Positions 33,381-42,029 of a stretch of 64,000 nucleotides of DNA are shown in pieces; within the stretch, counting starts at the first letter, position 1; every line of letters begins with the position of its first letter. The notes below the pieces were generated by a model that searched no databases, was not told where the DNA came from, and saw only the letters and a program-made list of their open reading frames with translations. Source of the DNA: JBAOHV01 sp964450685. GTDB taxonomy: Bacteria; Actinomycetota; Acidimicrobiia; Acidimicrobiales; Microtrichaceae. The DNA lies in the NCBI GenBank assembly GCA_964450685.1, contig CAYVDN010000013.1:1-64000 (forward strand), in the 5' to 3' direction. The translations under genes and the position numbers were made by a program.

Positions 33381-34463
33381 TCAGACGTTGAACCGGAACT
33401 CGACGACGTCGCCGTCGGCCACCTCGTAGTCCTTGCCCTCGACCCGCATCGTCCCGGCATCGCGGGCCTTCGACCAGGAGCCGGCGTCGAGAAGTTCGTC
33501 CCAGCGGATCGTCTCCACCCGGATGAAGCCCCGCTCGAAGTCCGTGTGGATCACCCCGGCCGCCTGCGGGGCCTTCGACCCGGCACGGAAGGTCCACGCA
33601 CGACTCTCCTTCTCACCTGTGGTGAAGAAGGTGCGCAGTCCCAGCATCCGGTAGGCGGTCCGCAGGAAGTTGGGCAGGGCGCCCTGCCCGAGGCCCAGCT
33701 CGTCGAGCATCTCGGCGCGTGAGTCCTCGTCGAGCATCGCTGCCTCGGCCTCGAGCTGGATGCACAGGCCGAGCACCAGGTCGGGGTCGACGTCGCCGAA
33801 CGCCTCGCGGACCGGGGCGAGGATCGGCTCGGGATCCTCGAGTTGCTCCTCGTCGAGGTTGACCAGCGCCATCGCCGGTTTGTCGGTGAGCAGGAAGTAG
33901 CCCTTCAGCTGTGCCCGGACCTCGGGGTCGAGCTGGGCCCGATAGATGGGGCGGCCCTGCTCGAGCGCTTCGATCGCGGCGTCCATCGCTGCCACCTCGT
34001 CTGCGAGGGACTTGTCGACCCGTGCTGCCTTGCGGCGCTTCTCGGACTGCTTCTGCAACGACTCGAGATCGGCGTAGACCAGCTCCACCTCGAGGGTCGA
34101 CAGCTGCTCGACCGGGTCGGAGGACCCGGGCACGTCGACGTCGACGAACGCCCGCAGGACGAAGACGATCGCGTCGACCTCCCGGATGTGGGCCAGGAAG
34201 CGGTTTCCCAGACCCTCGCCCTGGGCAGCGCCCTCGACCAGCCCAGCGATGTCGACGAACTGGACGCTCGCCGGGATGACTGCCTTCGAGCCGCTCATCT
34301 CGGCGAGCCTGGTCAGACGGTCGTCGGGCACCTTGGCGACACCGACGTTGGGGTCGACCGTGGCGAACGCGTAGGGAGCGGCCAGCGCTCCGCCTCCGGC
34401 CAGGGCGTTGTACAGAGAGGACTTGCCTGCGTTGGGCAGTCCGACGAATCCGAAACGTTCCAC
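33381..34463 (-). CDS. ychF: Redox-regulated ATPase YchF (Obg-like)
   Basis: A ribosome-associated P-loop NTPase preferring ATP. The 360 residues start RFGFVGLPNAGKSSLYNAL (G1), then FVDIAGLVEGAAQGEGLGN (G3 region), a coiled-coil insertion and a C-terminal TGS domain ending in GDVVEFRFNV. The GTG at 34463 has AGGA 9 bases upstream. In-frame extensions to 34748 have no similarity. Confidence 0.97.
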   Translation of the reverse strand: MERFGFVGLPNAGKSSLYNALAGGGALAAPYAFATVDPNVGVAKVPDDRLTRLAEMSGSKAVIPASVQFVDIAGLVEGAAQGEGLGNRFLAHIREVDAIVFVLRAFVDVDVPGSSDPVEQLSTLEVELVYADLESLQKQSEKRRKAARVDKSLADEVAAMDAAIEALEQGRPIYRAQLDPEVRAQLKGYFLLTDKPAMALVNLDEEQLEDPEPILAPVREAFGDVDPDLVLGLCIQLEAEAAMLDEDSRAEMLDELGLGQGALPNFLRTAYRMLGLRTFFTTGEKESRAWTFRAGSKAPQAAGVIHTDFERGFIRVETIRWDELLDAGSWSKARDAGTMRVEGKDYEVADGDVVEFRFNV

Positions 34464-34511
34464 CTGTGGTCCTGTGAGATCCGGCGTGCAGCGGGGGCTG
34501 CAGCCGCTGTC

Positions 34512-34517
34512 ACGGTA
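34512..34517 (-). promoter_or_regulatory. Probable -10 box of the ychF operon
   Basis: TACCGT on the minus strand about 48 bases upstream of the ychF GTG. The rest of the 155-base ychF-bL37 gap holds only the divergent bL37 promoter. Confidence 0.4.
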
Positions 34518-34604
34518 GCCCGTCCCCAGCTGCCCGTAGGCGGGTGGGCCCGCCGCCTGGAGATGGGTGGGCCGGCCGTCTGGAGTCGGGCGGGTCCGCT
34601 CCGG

Positions 34605-34610
34605 TAGCAT
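34605..34610 (+). promoter_or_regulatory. -10 box of the bL37-like gene
   Basis: TAGCAT, 8 bases before the ATG at 34619. TGGAGT at 34581-34586 is a -35 candidate with 18-base spacing, the same spacing as at bS22. Confidence 0.5.
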
Positions 34611-34618
34611 CGACGGCC

Positions 34619-34708
34619 ATGTCGAAGCGCACCTCGAAGAAGAAGGCCAACGTGCGTCGGAAGAAGGCCAACCACGGCCGCAAGCCCAACATGGGCCGCA
34701 ACTCCTGA
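34619..34708 (+). CDS. bL37-like small ribosomal protein, 29 residues
   Basis: A 29-residue basic peptide: MSKRTSKKKANVRRKKANHG followed by RKPNMGRNS. The KKANHGRKPN segment closely matches the C-terminus of the 24-residue actinobacterial large-subunit protein bL37 (KANHGKRPNA in mycobacteria), with a four-residue longer tail. It is too short for ordinary gene calling, but promoter spacing and composition support it. It is followed by a terminator-like hairpin. Confidence 0.78.
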   Translation: MSKRTSKKKANVRRKKANHGRKPNMGRNS

Positions 34709-34749
34709 CGGACCGACCCGCTCCCGGCTTCCACCGGGTCCGAACCACC

Positions 34750-34776
34750 GACGCCCCTGCACGCAGCGGGGGCGTC
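34750..34776. terminator. Hairpin between bL37-like gene and yhhQ
   Basis: Perfect 8-bp inverted repeat GACGCCCC (34750-34757) and GGGGCGTC (34769-34776), loop 11, between convergent genes. Confidence 0.5.
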
Positions 34777-34805
34777 GCCGCGTCTGCCTGGATGCCCTCC
34801 CGGCC

Positions 34806-35492
34806 TCAGTCCTCGGGTGGGAGGGTCAGGTCCTCGGGCACCGCGTAGATCAACGGCACCGTGACAACCGACGTCAGACCCTTGACGACGATGTTCGCCC
34901 AGATGATCGACACGGCCACACCTAGGGGTACGACACCCCCGAACGCGATCGCCACGAACACGATCGAGTCGACAGGGATCGACACGGCGTTGGACGTCAG
35001 CACCCTGCCCCACTGCCACCTGTGCCCGAAGCGGACCACGAAGCGGTGGTACACCTCGGTGTCGAGCAGCTCGGCGACGACCTGGGCGACGACCGATGCC
35101 GCGGTGATGCGAAGCACCGGGTTGAGTACCGGGCCGAACCAGTCCTGGGCGGCGGTGGTGACGGCGGCGTCGGCCGGTAGCGACGCCGTGGCCCAGAACG
35201 CGAGAGCCGCCACGACGTTCAGCGCCGCGGTTGCCAGGATCACGACCCGGGCGACGTGTCTGCCACCGACCTTGTGCACCAGGTCCCGCAGGGTGAATGT
35301 GAGCGGATAGGTGAGGGTGCCGGCATCGATCGAGAAGCTCGCCCAGTCGGGCCCCACCCGCAGGATGCGAACAGACATGACGTTCGCCAGGATCGAGCAG
35401 GCCACGTACCCGGCAGCGGCGACCAGGAGCCAGTTCAACGCGCGCCGGGTGAACAGCTGCTGTTGTGCGCTGCGGGCCTCGGTCATCACCAC
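34806..35492 (-). CDS. YhhQ-type queuosine-precursor transporter
   Basis: A 228-residue inner-membrane protein with six or so helices of the VUT/YhhQ family (ECF-S fold), importers of queuine or 7-deazaguanine precursors. Typical segments are SIDAGTLTYPLTFTLRDLVHKVGG and SNAVSIPVDSIVFVAIAFGG. The start was set at the GTG 35492, which lies exactly 7 bases after a TACCGT -10 box; an in-frame ATG at 35486 is equally usable. It is divergent from the VOC gene with a shared palindromic promoter core. Confidence 0.88.
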   Translation of the reverse strand: MVMTEARSAQQQLFTRRALNWLLVAAAGYVACSILANVMSVRILRVGPDWASFSIDAGTLTYPLTFTLRDLVHKVGGRHVARVVILATAALNVVAALAFWATASLPADAAVTTAAQDWFGPVLNPVLRITAASVVAQVVAELLDTEVYHRFVVRFGHRWQWGRVLTSNAVSIPVDSIVFVAIAFGGVVPLGVAVSIIWANIVVKGLTSVVTVPLIYAVPEDLTLPPED

Positions 35493-35499
35493 GGCCGCC

Positions 35500-35509
35500 A
35501 CGGTACCGT
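35500..35509. promoter_or_regulatory. Palindromic divergent promoter core (yhhQ / VOC)
   Basis: ACGGTACCGT is a perfect 10-bp palindrome. It provides TACCGT -10 boxes on both strands (35504-35509 on plus, 35505-35500 on minus), each followed after exactly 7 bases by a GTG start (35517 on plus, 35492 on minus). Confidence 0.6.
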
Positions 35510-35516
35510 TCGCCGT

Positions 35517-36224
35517 GTGAGCTCACCGAACCACCAGTTGCTGGCGATCGACCTGGGAGACCCGCCGGGACCGTGGACCGCTGCCGGGTTCGAGGTCGCC
35601 GAGGTGGACGGCTGCCCGTCGGTGCTGCTGGACCGCACGCTCCTGCGGCTGCGCGGCACCGGTGAGCGCATGACCGGCTGGGCACTGCGCGGATTGGACG
35701 ACCCGATCGACGGGCTGGGCGTGGCCGAGCTGCCGACCACCGATCCGACCACCGTGCTGGGGGGATCCAACCCAAACGGAGTCGGCAGGATCGACCACGT
35801 GGTCGTGAGCACCGACGACGTGCTCCGCACCGTCGCGGCGTTCGAGGCCGCTGGGCTGGATGTCCGCGGCCAGCGCGGCACCGACAGCTACGGCTCGCCG
35901 ATGCGCCAGACGTTCTTCTGGGCCGGTGACGTGATCGTCGAACTCATCGGCCCGGACCCCGACACGACCAACGAGCCCGACGACATCGGGACCGACCTGA
36001 CCGCCGAGCGGGGCGCGTCGTTCTTCGGACTGGCACTGGTCGCCGGTGACCTGGACGTCACCGCGGAGCGCATGGGCGAGCTGCTCGGCGTACCCAAGGA
36101 CGCCGTTCAGCGCGGTCGTCGCATCGCCGGACTGCGCGGGGCGAAGGTGGGGATCAGCGTCCCGATCGCGGTGATGAGCCCGCATGTGGGACACGTTGGA
36201 TCCGCCGGGGAACCACCTAAGTGA
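35517..36224 (+). CDS. VOC (glyoxalase/dioxygenase fold) family protein
   Basis: 235 residues. The VOC beta-alpha-beta-beta-beta module is clear in the middle: GRIDHVVVSTDDVLRTVAAF with a metal-type His, then FFWAGDVIVELIGPD carrying a Glu. The N-terminal 75 residues look like a degenerate partner module. The enzyme activity cannot be assigned. GTG 35517 follows the palindromic -10 by 7 bases. Its stop is 21 bases before the acyl-CoA dehydrogenase, which has its own -10. Confidence 0.78.
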   Translation: MSSPNHQLLAIDLGDPPGPWTAAGFEVAEVDGCPSVLLDRTLLRLRGTGERMTGWALRGLDDPIDGLGVAELPTTDPTTVLGGSNPNGVGRIDHVVVSTDDVLRTVAAFEAAGLDVRGQRGTDSYGSPMRQTFFWAGDVIVELIGPDPDTTNEPDDIGTDLTAERGASFFGLALVAGDLDVTAERMGELLGVPKDAVQRGRRIAGLRGAKVGISVPIAVMSPHVGHVGSAGEPPK

Positions 36225-36232
36225 CCGACGGG

Positions 36233-36238
36233 TAACAT
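36233..36238 (+). promoter_or_regulatory. -10 box of the acyl-CoA dehydrogenase
   Basis: TAACAT ends 7 bases before the ATG at 36246. The AGGGGGC between could also act as a weak ribosome-binding site. Confidence 0.5.
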
Positions 36239-36245
36239 AGGGGGC

Positions 36246-38045
36246 ATGTCGGAGTACCGAGCCCCCATCAAGGACGCCCTCTTCACCCTGCGCCAGGTAG
36301 GTGAGATCGAGCAGTTGGCAGCGACGGACCTGTACGCCCACGCCGACTACGACACAGTCCAGGCCGTGCTCGAGGAGCAGGGCCGGTTCATGCAAGAGGT
36401 GTTCGGCCCCACCAACGCCATCGGCGACACCGTCGGGCTGAAGTGGAGCCCCGAGGGCGTGACGACACCCGACGAGTTCAAGCCCGCCTACGACAAGTTC
36501 GTACAGGCGGGCTGGCAGGGACTGAACGCCGAAGTCGAGTACGGCGGCGCCGGCTTCCCCGAGGCGGTCCAGGCGTGCGCACTCGAGTTCTCGACCGCGG
36601 CCAACGGCGCCCTGACCATGGCTGCCGGCCTGACCACCGGGGCGATCGAACTGCTCCAGAAGTGGGGCACCGAGGAGCAGAAAGAGGTCTACCTACGCAA
36701 GCTCGTCACCGGCGAGTGGACCGGCACGATGAACCTGACCGAGCCCCAGGCCGGCTCCGACGTGGGCCTGTCGACGACCAAGGCGGTCCCCGTCGGCGAC
36801 GGCACCTACAAGATCACAGGCACGAAGATCTTCATCTCCTTCGGCGAGCACGACATGGCCGAGAACATCATCCACCTGGTGCTCGCCCGCCTGCCCGAGG
36901 CTCCGGCCGGCACCAAGGGAATCTCCCTGTTCATCGTTCCGAAGTTCATGGTGAACGACGACGGCAGCCCCGGAGCACGCAACGACGTCCGCTGTGTGTC
37001 CATCGAGCACAAGATGGGCATCCACTCCTCCCCCACCTGTGTCATGAGCTACGGCGACGAGGGCGGTGCGATCGGCTACCTGGTGGGCGAGGAGCACCGG
37101 GGTATGCGGGCGATGTTCACGATGATGAACTCGGCTCGCATCGCGGTGGGTGTGCAGGGTGTGGCGATCGGCGATGCCGCTTATCAGAAGGCTCTCGCCT
37201 ACTCCCAGGAGCGCATCCAGGGCAGCGAGATCGGCAGTTCCGACCACGGTGCCGTCGCGATCATCAAGCACCCCGACGTGCGTCGGATGCTGCTGTTCAT
37301 GAAGAGCCACATCGAAGCGATGCGCGCCCTCATCGTCTACAACGCCGCCGCGATCGACCTGAGCCGGGCGCTCGACGGAGAAGCCGCCGAGCACTGGCGT
37401 GAGATATCCGAGCTGCTCACACCGGTGACCAAGGCGTGGTGCACCGACATCGGCATGGAGGTCACCTCGACAGCCGTTCAGGTGTTCGGCGGCATGGGCT
37501 ACATCGAGGAGTCCGGCGTCTCCCAGCACTACCGCGACATGCGCATCGCGCCGATCTACGAGGGCACCAACGGCATCCAGGCGATGGACCTGGTCGGTCG
37601 CAAGCTCGCCATGCGCATGGGTGGAGTCGTGAACGAACACCTGGACCGCATCAGGGCGACCGCGCAGGATCTGGCCGGCGCAGGCGACGGTTTCGAGTCC
37701 ATGGCCCGGGAGCTGTCGGCAGCGGTCGAAGTGCTCGCGGGGGCGACCAACTGGGTCATGACCAACGGCCTGGCCGATCCCGTCGAGGCGCTCGCCGGGG
37801 CGACGCCGTACCTGCGGATCTTCGGCACCGTGACCGGTGGCTGGTTGCTCGCCCGCCAGGCACTCGGCGCCAAGGCCGAGCTGGACGCCGGCTCCGACGA
37901 CACCGCCTACCTGTCGGCCCGCATCAGCACGGCCCGTTACTTCGCCGAGCAGCACCTGCCCCAGGCCGCCGGCCTCGTGTCGATGGTGCAGGCGGGCTCG
38001 TCGGTTCTGTACGAGGTCGACGCCGAGACGCTCGCGTCGGTCTGA
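36246..38045 (+). CDS. Acyl-CoA dehydrogenase, long form (FadE5-like)
   Basis: FAD enzyme that makes the first double bond in beta-oxidation of acyl-CoA. The 599 residues are about 200 longer than short-chain enzymes, as in FadE5 and related long proteins with an N-terminal helical extension and a C-terminal helical domain. Motifs include TGTMNLTEPQAGSDVG, KITGTKIFISFGEHD, FTMMNSARIAVGVQG, VQVFGGMGYIEESGVSQHYRD and IAPIYEGTNGIQAMDLVGRK. It is cytoplasmic. Substrate chain length is not readable. Confidence 0.94.
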   Translation: MSEYRAPIKDALFTLRQVGEIEQLAATDLYAHADYDTVQAVLEEQGRFMQEVFGPTNAIGDTVGLKWSPEGVTTPDEFKPAYDKFVQAGWQGLNAEVEYGGAGFPEAVQACALEFSTAANGALTMAAGLTTGAIELLQKWGTEEQKEVYLRKLVTGEWTGTMNLTEPQAGSDVGLSTTKAVPVGDGTYKITGTKIFISFGEHDMAENIIHLVLARLPEAPAGTKGISLFIVPKFMVNDDGSPGARNDVRCVSIEHKMGIHSSPTCVMSYGDEGGAIGYLVGEEHRGMRAMFTMMNSARIAVGVQGVAIGDAAYQKALAYSQERIQGSEIGSSDHGAVAIIKHPDVRRMLLFMKSHIEAMRALIVYNAAAIDLSRALDGEAAEHWREISELLTPVTKAWCTDIGMEVTSTAVQVFGGMGYIEESGVSQHYRDMRIAPIYEGTNGIQAMDLVGRKLAMRMGGVVNEHLDRIRATAQDLAGAGDGFESMARELSAAVEVLAGATNWVMTNGLADPVEALAGATPYLRIFGTVTGGWLLARQALGAKAELDAGSDDTAYLSARISTARYFAEQHLPQAAGLVSMVQAGSSVLYEVDAETLASV

Positions 38046-38049
38046 TCCG

Positions 38050-38067
38050 GGCCCGGACGCCCGGGCC
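38050..38067. terminator. Hairpin between convergent genes
   Basis: GGCCCGG (38050-38056) and CCGGGCC (38061-38067), loop ACGC, just after the acyl-CoA dehydrogenase stop and before the stop of the convergent membrane-protein gene. Confidence 0.45.
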
Positions 38068-38081
38068 TGCCCACGGTTGTC

Positions 38082-40070
38082 TCAGCCGGGGGCGGGTCCG
38101 ACGTCGACCGCGACCGCTCCGTTGGCAAGGCGATCCTCGAGCGCGCAGAGCCGCTCTCGTTCGCGATCGCTGATCACATCGTTCTCGATGTCCTCTGATC
38201 CGGTGGGCAGCTCGCGGTAGCGACCGCACAGCACCAGCGCCCAGCCGGTCGCCTCGAGGTCCAGGCGCGCCTCGGCGCTGGGACCGACCCTGGCACGTAG
38301 CGCCGGGTCGTTCTCCATTCGTTCGATGAAGGCACCGAGACGGTCGTCGAGTCCCTCACGCGCCGACAGGTACCAGTCGATCTCGTCCTCGTCGAGAGGC
38401 ATGACCCGTGCGATCGTGTCGTAGCCGTCGGGGGTGTCCTCGAGCACGGCAGCTCCGCCGCGCAGCACCACGGTCGATGTCTCTCTGCCGTCCGCCCGAC
38501 GGTGGGTGCCTGCCTGGCGCAGCGCCACTGGGTCCTCGAGCGCGAAGTCGACTCCCATCTCGTCCAGCTCGTCGAGCAGCGCGACTGTCGCCTCGGCCGC
38601 GAGCGGCTGGAAGTTGATGCGCACTAGCGGGCGGTCCCCGAACTCGTCCGTGCGGTAGCGGGCTTGTTCCATCATTTCGGTGATCGGCTCGCGGAACAGT
38701 CGCTTGGCCCCCGACCCCTCGTCGCGGGGGAACATGGTCGCGAACCCGAGAGTGGCGACCAACGCAAGGCCTGTCCAGCTCACGAGCGGTGATGCCCCGC
38801 GCACCGGGTCGAGCCCTGCATCAGGGTGGCCGTCGGAGGCGTCGTCGATGGCATCGCCGTGGCGGCGGTCCAGCCACAGGCCGACGGCCACGTCGACCGC
38901 GACAGCGACCGCCAACAGCGCCACCGGCCACGCCCACCTGGCAAGGGTCATCGGCACTCCGAAGATTCGGAACCCCAGGGCGGACGCCACCCACAACGAC
39001 ACGACGACGAGGACGAGCACGAGCGACAGCGCCGGCAGGGACTTCGACGTACGGCGCCTGACGGCCAGCACCTCGAGCACGACCAGACCCACGAACACCG
39101 CGGCGATCAGCCATGGCGAGGCCAGGTCGTCGATCCTTGCCACCTGTGGGAACCAGCTGCCCGGCAGCCAGTTCTGCGGGTCGAACGGCTGCGACAGGGT
39201 GCGAGCGCCCGCAGTGAGTCCGACCGGCGACTCCTGACCCGAGCCAGAGCTCAACGCGTTGGTCAGGTTCCCGGGACCCGCTCCGAAGAACTGCTGGATC
39301 AGCACCACCAGGTTTGCCACCAACCCCGCCAGCAGGAGCCACGCCATGGGCAACCAACGGGTCCACTGCGACTCCTCCTCTCCCACTGGACGGTGGGCGC
39401 ACCCCCACGCTGCTCCGACCACCAGGGCCACAGCGATGATCCCTGCCACCGGCACGAACGACAGGTGCGTCTGCAGGGACAACGACACGAAGAACACCCC
39501 GACCGCGCCCCAGCCGACCCCGCCGGCCAGCACCGCCCACGCGCAGCACATCGCACACCACAGCGGAAGCACCGCCAGGTGCGGGTTCCACGGATCGACC
39601 AGCAGCTCCGAACCCATCGTGAACGCCATCAGCGCCGAGCAGACCACGGCCACCCACCCTGCGCGCGGGCCGACGCCGCTTCTGACCGCGACCGGTCCGA
39701 TCACTGCAGCAGCGGCGTTCAGCACCGCGGTTCCGATCGCCAGTCCTGCACCACCGATCAGAGCGACGAACGGTGCGAGCAGGTAGAACCCGAGCGGCCC
39801 CAGGTGGTGGAACCCCGTACCTGTCACGACCCCGCCGGAAGACGACGAGCCGAGCAGCGGCGGCCGCGACGAGAACACCGAACGGGCCATGATCGACCAG
39901 TAGCCGTCGTCGCCGCTCGGCAGCCACCCCGACAGCACGGCGAGGATCCCCTGGGACGCCACGACAGCTCCGAGCACGCCCAACGCGAGTATCCACGGAC
40001 GCGTGTCGTCGAGGCTCGCGCCTTCCCCGTTGTCGACGCTGGGCTGTGTCTCACCAGGGCGCTCGGACAT
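38082..40070 (-). CDS. Large GT-C-like membrane protein of unknown function
   Basis: 662 residues. About twelve hydrophobic helices fill residues 30-430, followed by a soluble C-terminal part of about 220 residues. The first external loop has an acidic SGDDGYW motif and further on HHLGPLGFYLLAPF, an arrangement seen in GT-C-fold glycosyltransferases that use polyprenyl-phosphate sugars. No close family can be named. ATG 40070 is fixed by a TAGCTT -10 box 8 bases upstream. Confidence 0.72.
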   Translation of the reverse strand: MSERPGETQPSVDNGEGASLDDTRPWILALGVLGAVVASQGILAVLSGWLPSGDDGYWSIMARSVFSSRPPLLGSSSSGGVVTGTGFHHLGPLGFYLLAPFVALIGGAGLAIGTAVLNAAAAVIGPVAVRSGVGPRAGWVAVVCSALMAFTMGSELLVDPWNPHLAVLPLWCAMCCAWAVLAGGVGWGAVGVFFVSLSLQTHLSFVPVAGIIAVALVVGAAWGCAHRPVGEEESQWTRWLPMAWLLLAGLVANLVVLIQQFFGAGPGNLTNALSSGSGQESPVGLTAGARTLSQPFDPQNWLPGSWFPQVARIDDLASPWLIAAVFVGLVVLEVLAVRRRTSKSLPALSLVLVLVVVSLWVASALGFRIFGVPMTLARWAWPVALLAVAVAVDVAVGLWLDRRHGDAIDDASDGHPDAGLDPVRGASPLVSWTGLALVATLGFATMFPRDEGSGAKRLFREPITEMMEQARYRTDEFGDRPLVRINFQPLAAEATVALLDELDEMGVDFALEDPVALRQAGTHRRADGRETSTVVLRGGAAVLEDTPDGYDTIARVMPLDEDEIDWYLSAREGLDDRLGAFIERMENDPALRARVGPSAEARLDLEATGWALVLCGRYRELPTGSEDIENDVISDRERERLCALEDRLANGAVAVDVGPAPG

Positions 40071-40078
40071 CGGCGCCG

Positions 40079-40084
40079 AAGCTA
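40079..40084 (-). promoter_or_regulatory. -10 box of the GT-C-like gene (leaderless type)
   Basis: TAGCTT on the minus strand, 8 bases before the ATG at 40070. Confidence 0.45.
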
Positions 40085-40120
40085 GTGGCGGCGGGCGCCT
40101 GTGCCCCGACACCGCGGCTG

Positions 40121-40126
40121 TAGCCT
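40121..40126 (+). promoter_or_regulatory. -10 box of the 40.1-kb gene
   Basis: TAGCCT, 9 bases before the ATG at 40136; divergent to the preceding promoter. Confidence 0.45.
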
Positions 40127-40135
40127 TCGCCGCAC

Positions 40136-40741
40136 ATGTTGGACCACGTCTTCACCGATGCGATCGGGGCACTGCGCGATGCGCTCGAGAACGCGTTGTT
40201 GGAACGCCAGGCCTTCGAGGAGCGCTTCCAGCACGACGTGCTGCTGGGAGACCTCACCTGGGAGACCAGCTACGGCGTCCCCGGCGAAGGACACCCTCCC
40301 CGGGTGCAGGCTGACATCACCCTCGAGTGGCCGACCTGGTCACAGACCGCGTACCGCTCCTGGTACATAGAGGAGGAGCTACCCGAGCCGCCTCGCATAG
40401 ACATCGAGGTCGTGCTGCGCATCCAGCGACTCGTCGGGTCACCCGACCCGCAACTGGTCCTCGACGCGCTGCCCATCGAGAGTCCCTCGATCGGCTCCGA
40501 GCACCTCACGCGTTCGGGCCCGACAGTAGAGGCCGTCTGGAACTCCGACCTGACCGACGCCGAGCACGCCATCGAGGTCAGCTACGAGGGCAGCTACGAA
40601 CTCGATGAGGACGCGCTGGCCGACGGGTCGACGATGGACGAGCACTTCTCGTCGATGGGCGGCTGGATCTCCGCGACGCTGGTCCGACTGGGGGACCTGA
40701 ACTTCGAGTTCCTGCCCCCGATCGACAAGGACGACGACTGA
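40136..40741 (+). CDS. Hypothetical cytoplasmic protein
   Basis: 201 residues, not recognised. It is acidic, with no signal or membrane segment. Residues about 1-40 are helical (ALRDALENALLERQAFEERF); the remainder is predicted mainly beta, with WETSYGVPGEG and TLEWPTWSQTAYRSWY. The tail ends IDKDDD. Its stop is part of a hairpin shared with the convergent CHAD gene. Confidence 0.72.
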   Translation: MLDHVFTDAIGALRDALENALLERQAFEERFQHDVLLGDLTWETSYGVPGEGHPPRVQADITLEWPTWSQTAYRSWYIEEELPEPPRIDIEVVLRIQRLVGSPDPQLVLDALPIESPSIGSEHLTRSGPTVEAVWNSDLTDAEHAIEVSYEGSYELDEDALADGSTMDEHFSSMGGWISATLVRLGDLNFEFLPPIDKDDD

Positions 40742-40759
40742 TCCCGGAACGCCGGATCA
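40739..40759. terminator. Mini-hairpin built from two opposing stop codons
   Basis: TGATCC (40739-40744) pairs with GGATCA (40754-40759). The plus-strand TGA and the minus-strand TGA are the outer ends of the stem. It is the only sequence between the two convergent genes. Confidence 0.35.
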
Positions 40760-41686
40760 GCCTCCCAGGGCCTCACGCAGGTGGCGCCTGACCTTGGGGC
40801 GCTCGAAGCGGTCCCAAGCCTTCCGACAACGGCGCCGCGCTCCGGGGGCGTCCGCATCGAGATGGTCGACCAGCGCCCCTGCCAGCAGCGCCCCCGAACC
40901 CCCGACGATCTCGCCGGCGGCCACCAGGTGGCCCGCTTCAGCGACGCGGTCCTGGAGCTCACCGAGGCCGTCCTGCAGGTCGGCGAGCTCCTTGAGCACC
41001 CGGTCGAATGTGCCGGGTTCGTAGAGATCCTCGAAGGCTGACAGCAGGTAGCGGAACCGCTTGACCCGTTTGCGAAGCCGATGCCAATCAGCGTCCGTGG
41101 TCGATCCGCGGGCGCGGCGACCCTGCCGGCGGAGCCGCTTGAACGAAGCGAGGATCATCGCGTCGACCACATCGCCAGCGGGTCGCCGGGCGTCGGGTCC
41201 GGAGTCGGTTCCGCCGACCCTGTAGACGCTCGCCATCACCTGCCACCTACGCATCAGCACCTCGGCGAACTCGCCTCCCATGTCCGCCAAGAGGCTTTCG
41301 CGTGCCCGCGTTCGTTCCGCCTTCAGCTGGTCACGCAGGGCGGGCACACCCGCTCTCAGCCTCGGTGTCACCCGGTCCACCCTCGCGTCCAGGTGATCGA
41401 GCAGGACGTCGAGGTCTCGCACAGGCGAGGTGAGCGTCGCCAGATGGGCTGTCATCGCCGACAGCAACTCGAGTTCCTCGGCGGGATAGACGCTTCGCCC
41501 GGCGCTGAGCAGGGACCGGGAACGACGGAGCACGACCCGATAGCGGTGCAGGTCCTCGGCGTCGTCGCCGTCGCGGACCAGCTCCGCGCGGTTGCGGAAC
41601 TCCTCGAGATGATCCTCGAGGACGAGGGCGAGCACGCGTCCTGCCGGCTGATCACGATCCAGCGGCGACATCGCCCACCCGTCCAC
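40757..41686 (-). CDS. CHAD domain protein
   Basis: 309 residues forming one CHAD domain, a helical bundle rich in conserved His and basic residues that binds polyphosphate. Supporting segments are DLHRYRVVLRRSRSLL, SPVRDLDVLLDHLD and WHRLRKRVKRFRYLLSAF. No CYTH triphosphatase domain is attached. It starts 5 bases after the UPF0182 stop with a GTG (an in-frame ATG at 41671 is an alternative), so it is probably co-transcribed with it. Confidence 0.9.
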   Translation of the reverse strand: MDGWAMSPLDRDQPAGRVLALVLEDHLEEFRNRAELVRDGDDAEDLHRYRVVLRRSRSLLSAGRSVYPAEELELLSAMTAHLATLTSPVRDLDVLLDHLDARVDRVTPRLRAGVPALRDQLKAERTRARESLLADMGGEFAEVLMRRWQVMASVYRVGGTDSGPDARRPAGDVVDAMILASFKRLRRQGRRARGSTTDADWHRLRKRVKRFRYLLSAFEDLYEPGTFDRVLKELADLQDGLGELQDRVAEAGHLVAAGEIVGGSGALLAGALVDHLDADAPGARRRCRKAWDRFERPKVRRHLREALGG

Positions 41687-41691
41687 GCCCG

Positions 41692-42029
41692 TCAGCCTCC
41701 GTCGCTCGCAGTGGTCGTCGTGGTCGTCGTGCTCGTCGTAGTAGTCGACCCGGCCTCGGCCTGTGCTGCCAGGATCCGGTTTGCCTCGCGGACGAGCGCG
41801 ATCGCCTGCTGGACCAGCTCGTCGTAGCCGGCGAGGTCGCGTTCACCGAGACGTTCCTCGGCGCGGGTGAAGAGCTGGTCGGCCTCGGCGAGCAGTTCCG
41901 TCGGTGTGCGCTCACCCGGGGGCACCGTATCCACCGACCCACCGGGATCATCCAGGCCGGGCTCCTCGGGTGCGGCGTTGATCGCCGCGTCCGGGTTGCG
42001 GTCCAGCAGGTCGGCCAGCGCCTGCTCGA
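41692..42029 (-). CDS. UPF0182 membrane protein, C-terminal part (cut by the gap)
   Basis: The last 112 residues of the protein whose front part begins at 44159. They read from EQALADLLDRNPDAAINAA through a helical stretch (LLAEADQLFTRAEERL, YDELVQQAIALVREANRIL) to a Ser/Thr-rich tail ending TTTASDGG. This is how UPF0182 proteins end. The frame differs from that of the front part across the 100 N, which shows the gap size is arbitrary. A 5' partial fragment, not a separate gene. Confidence 0.85.
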
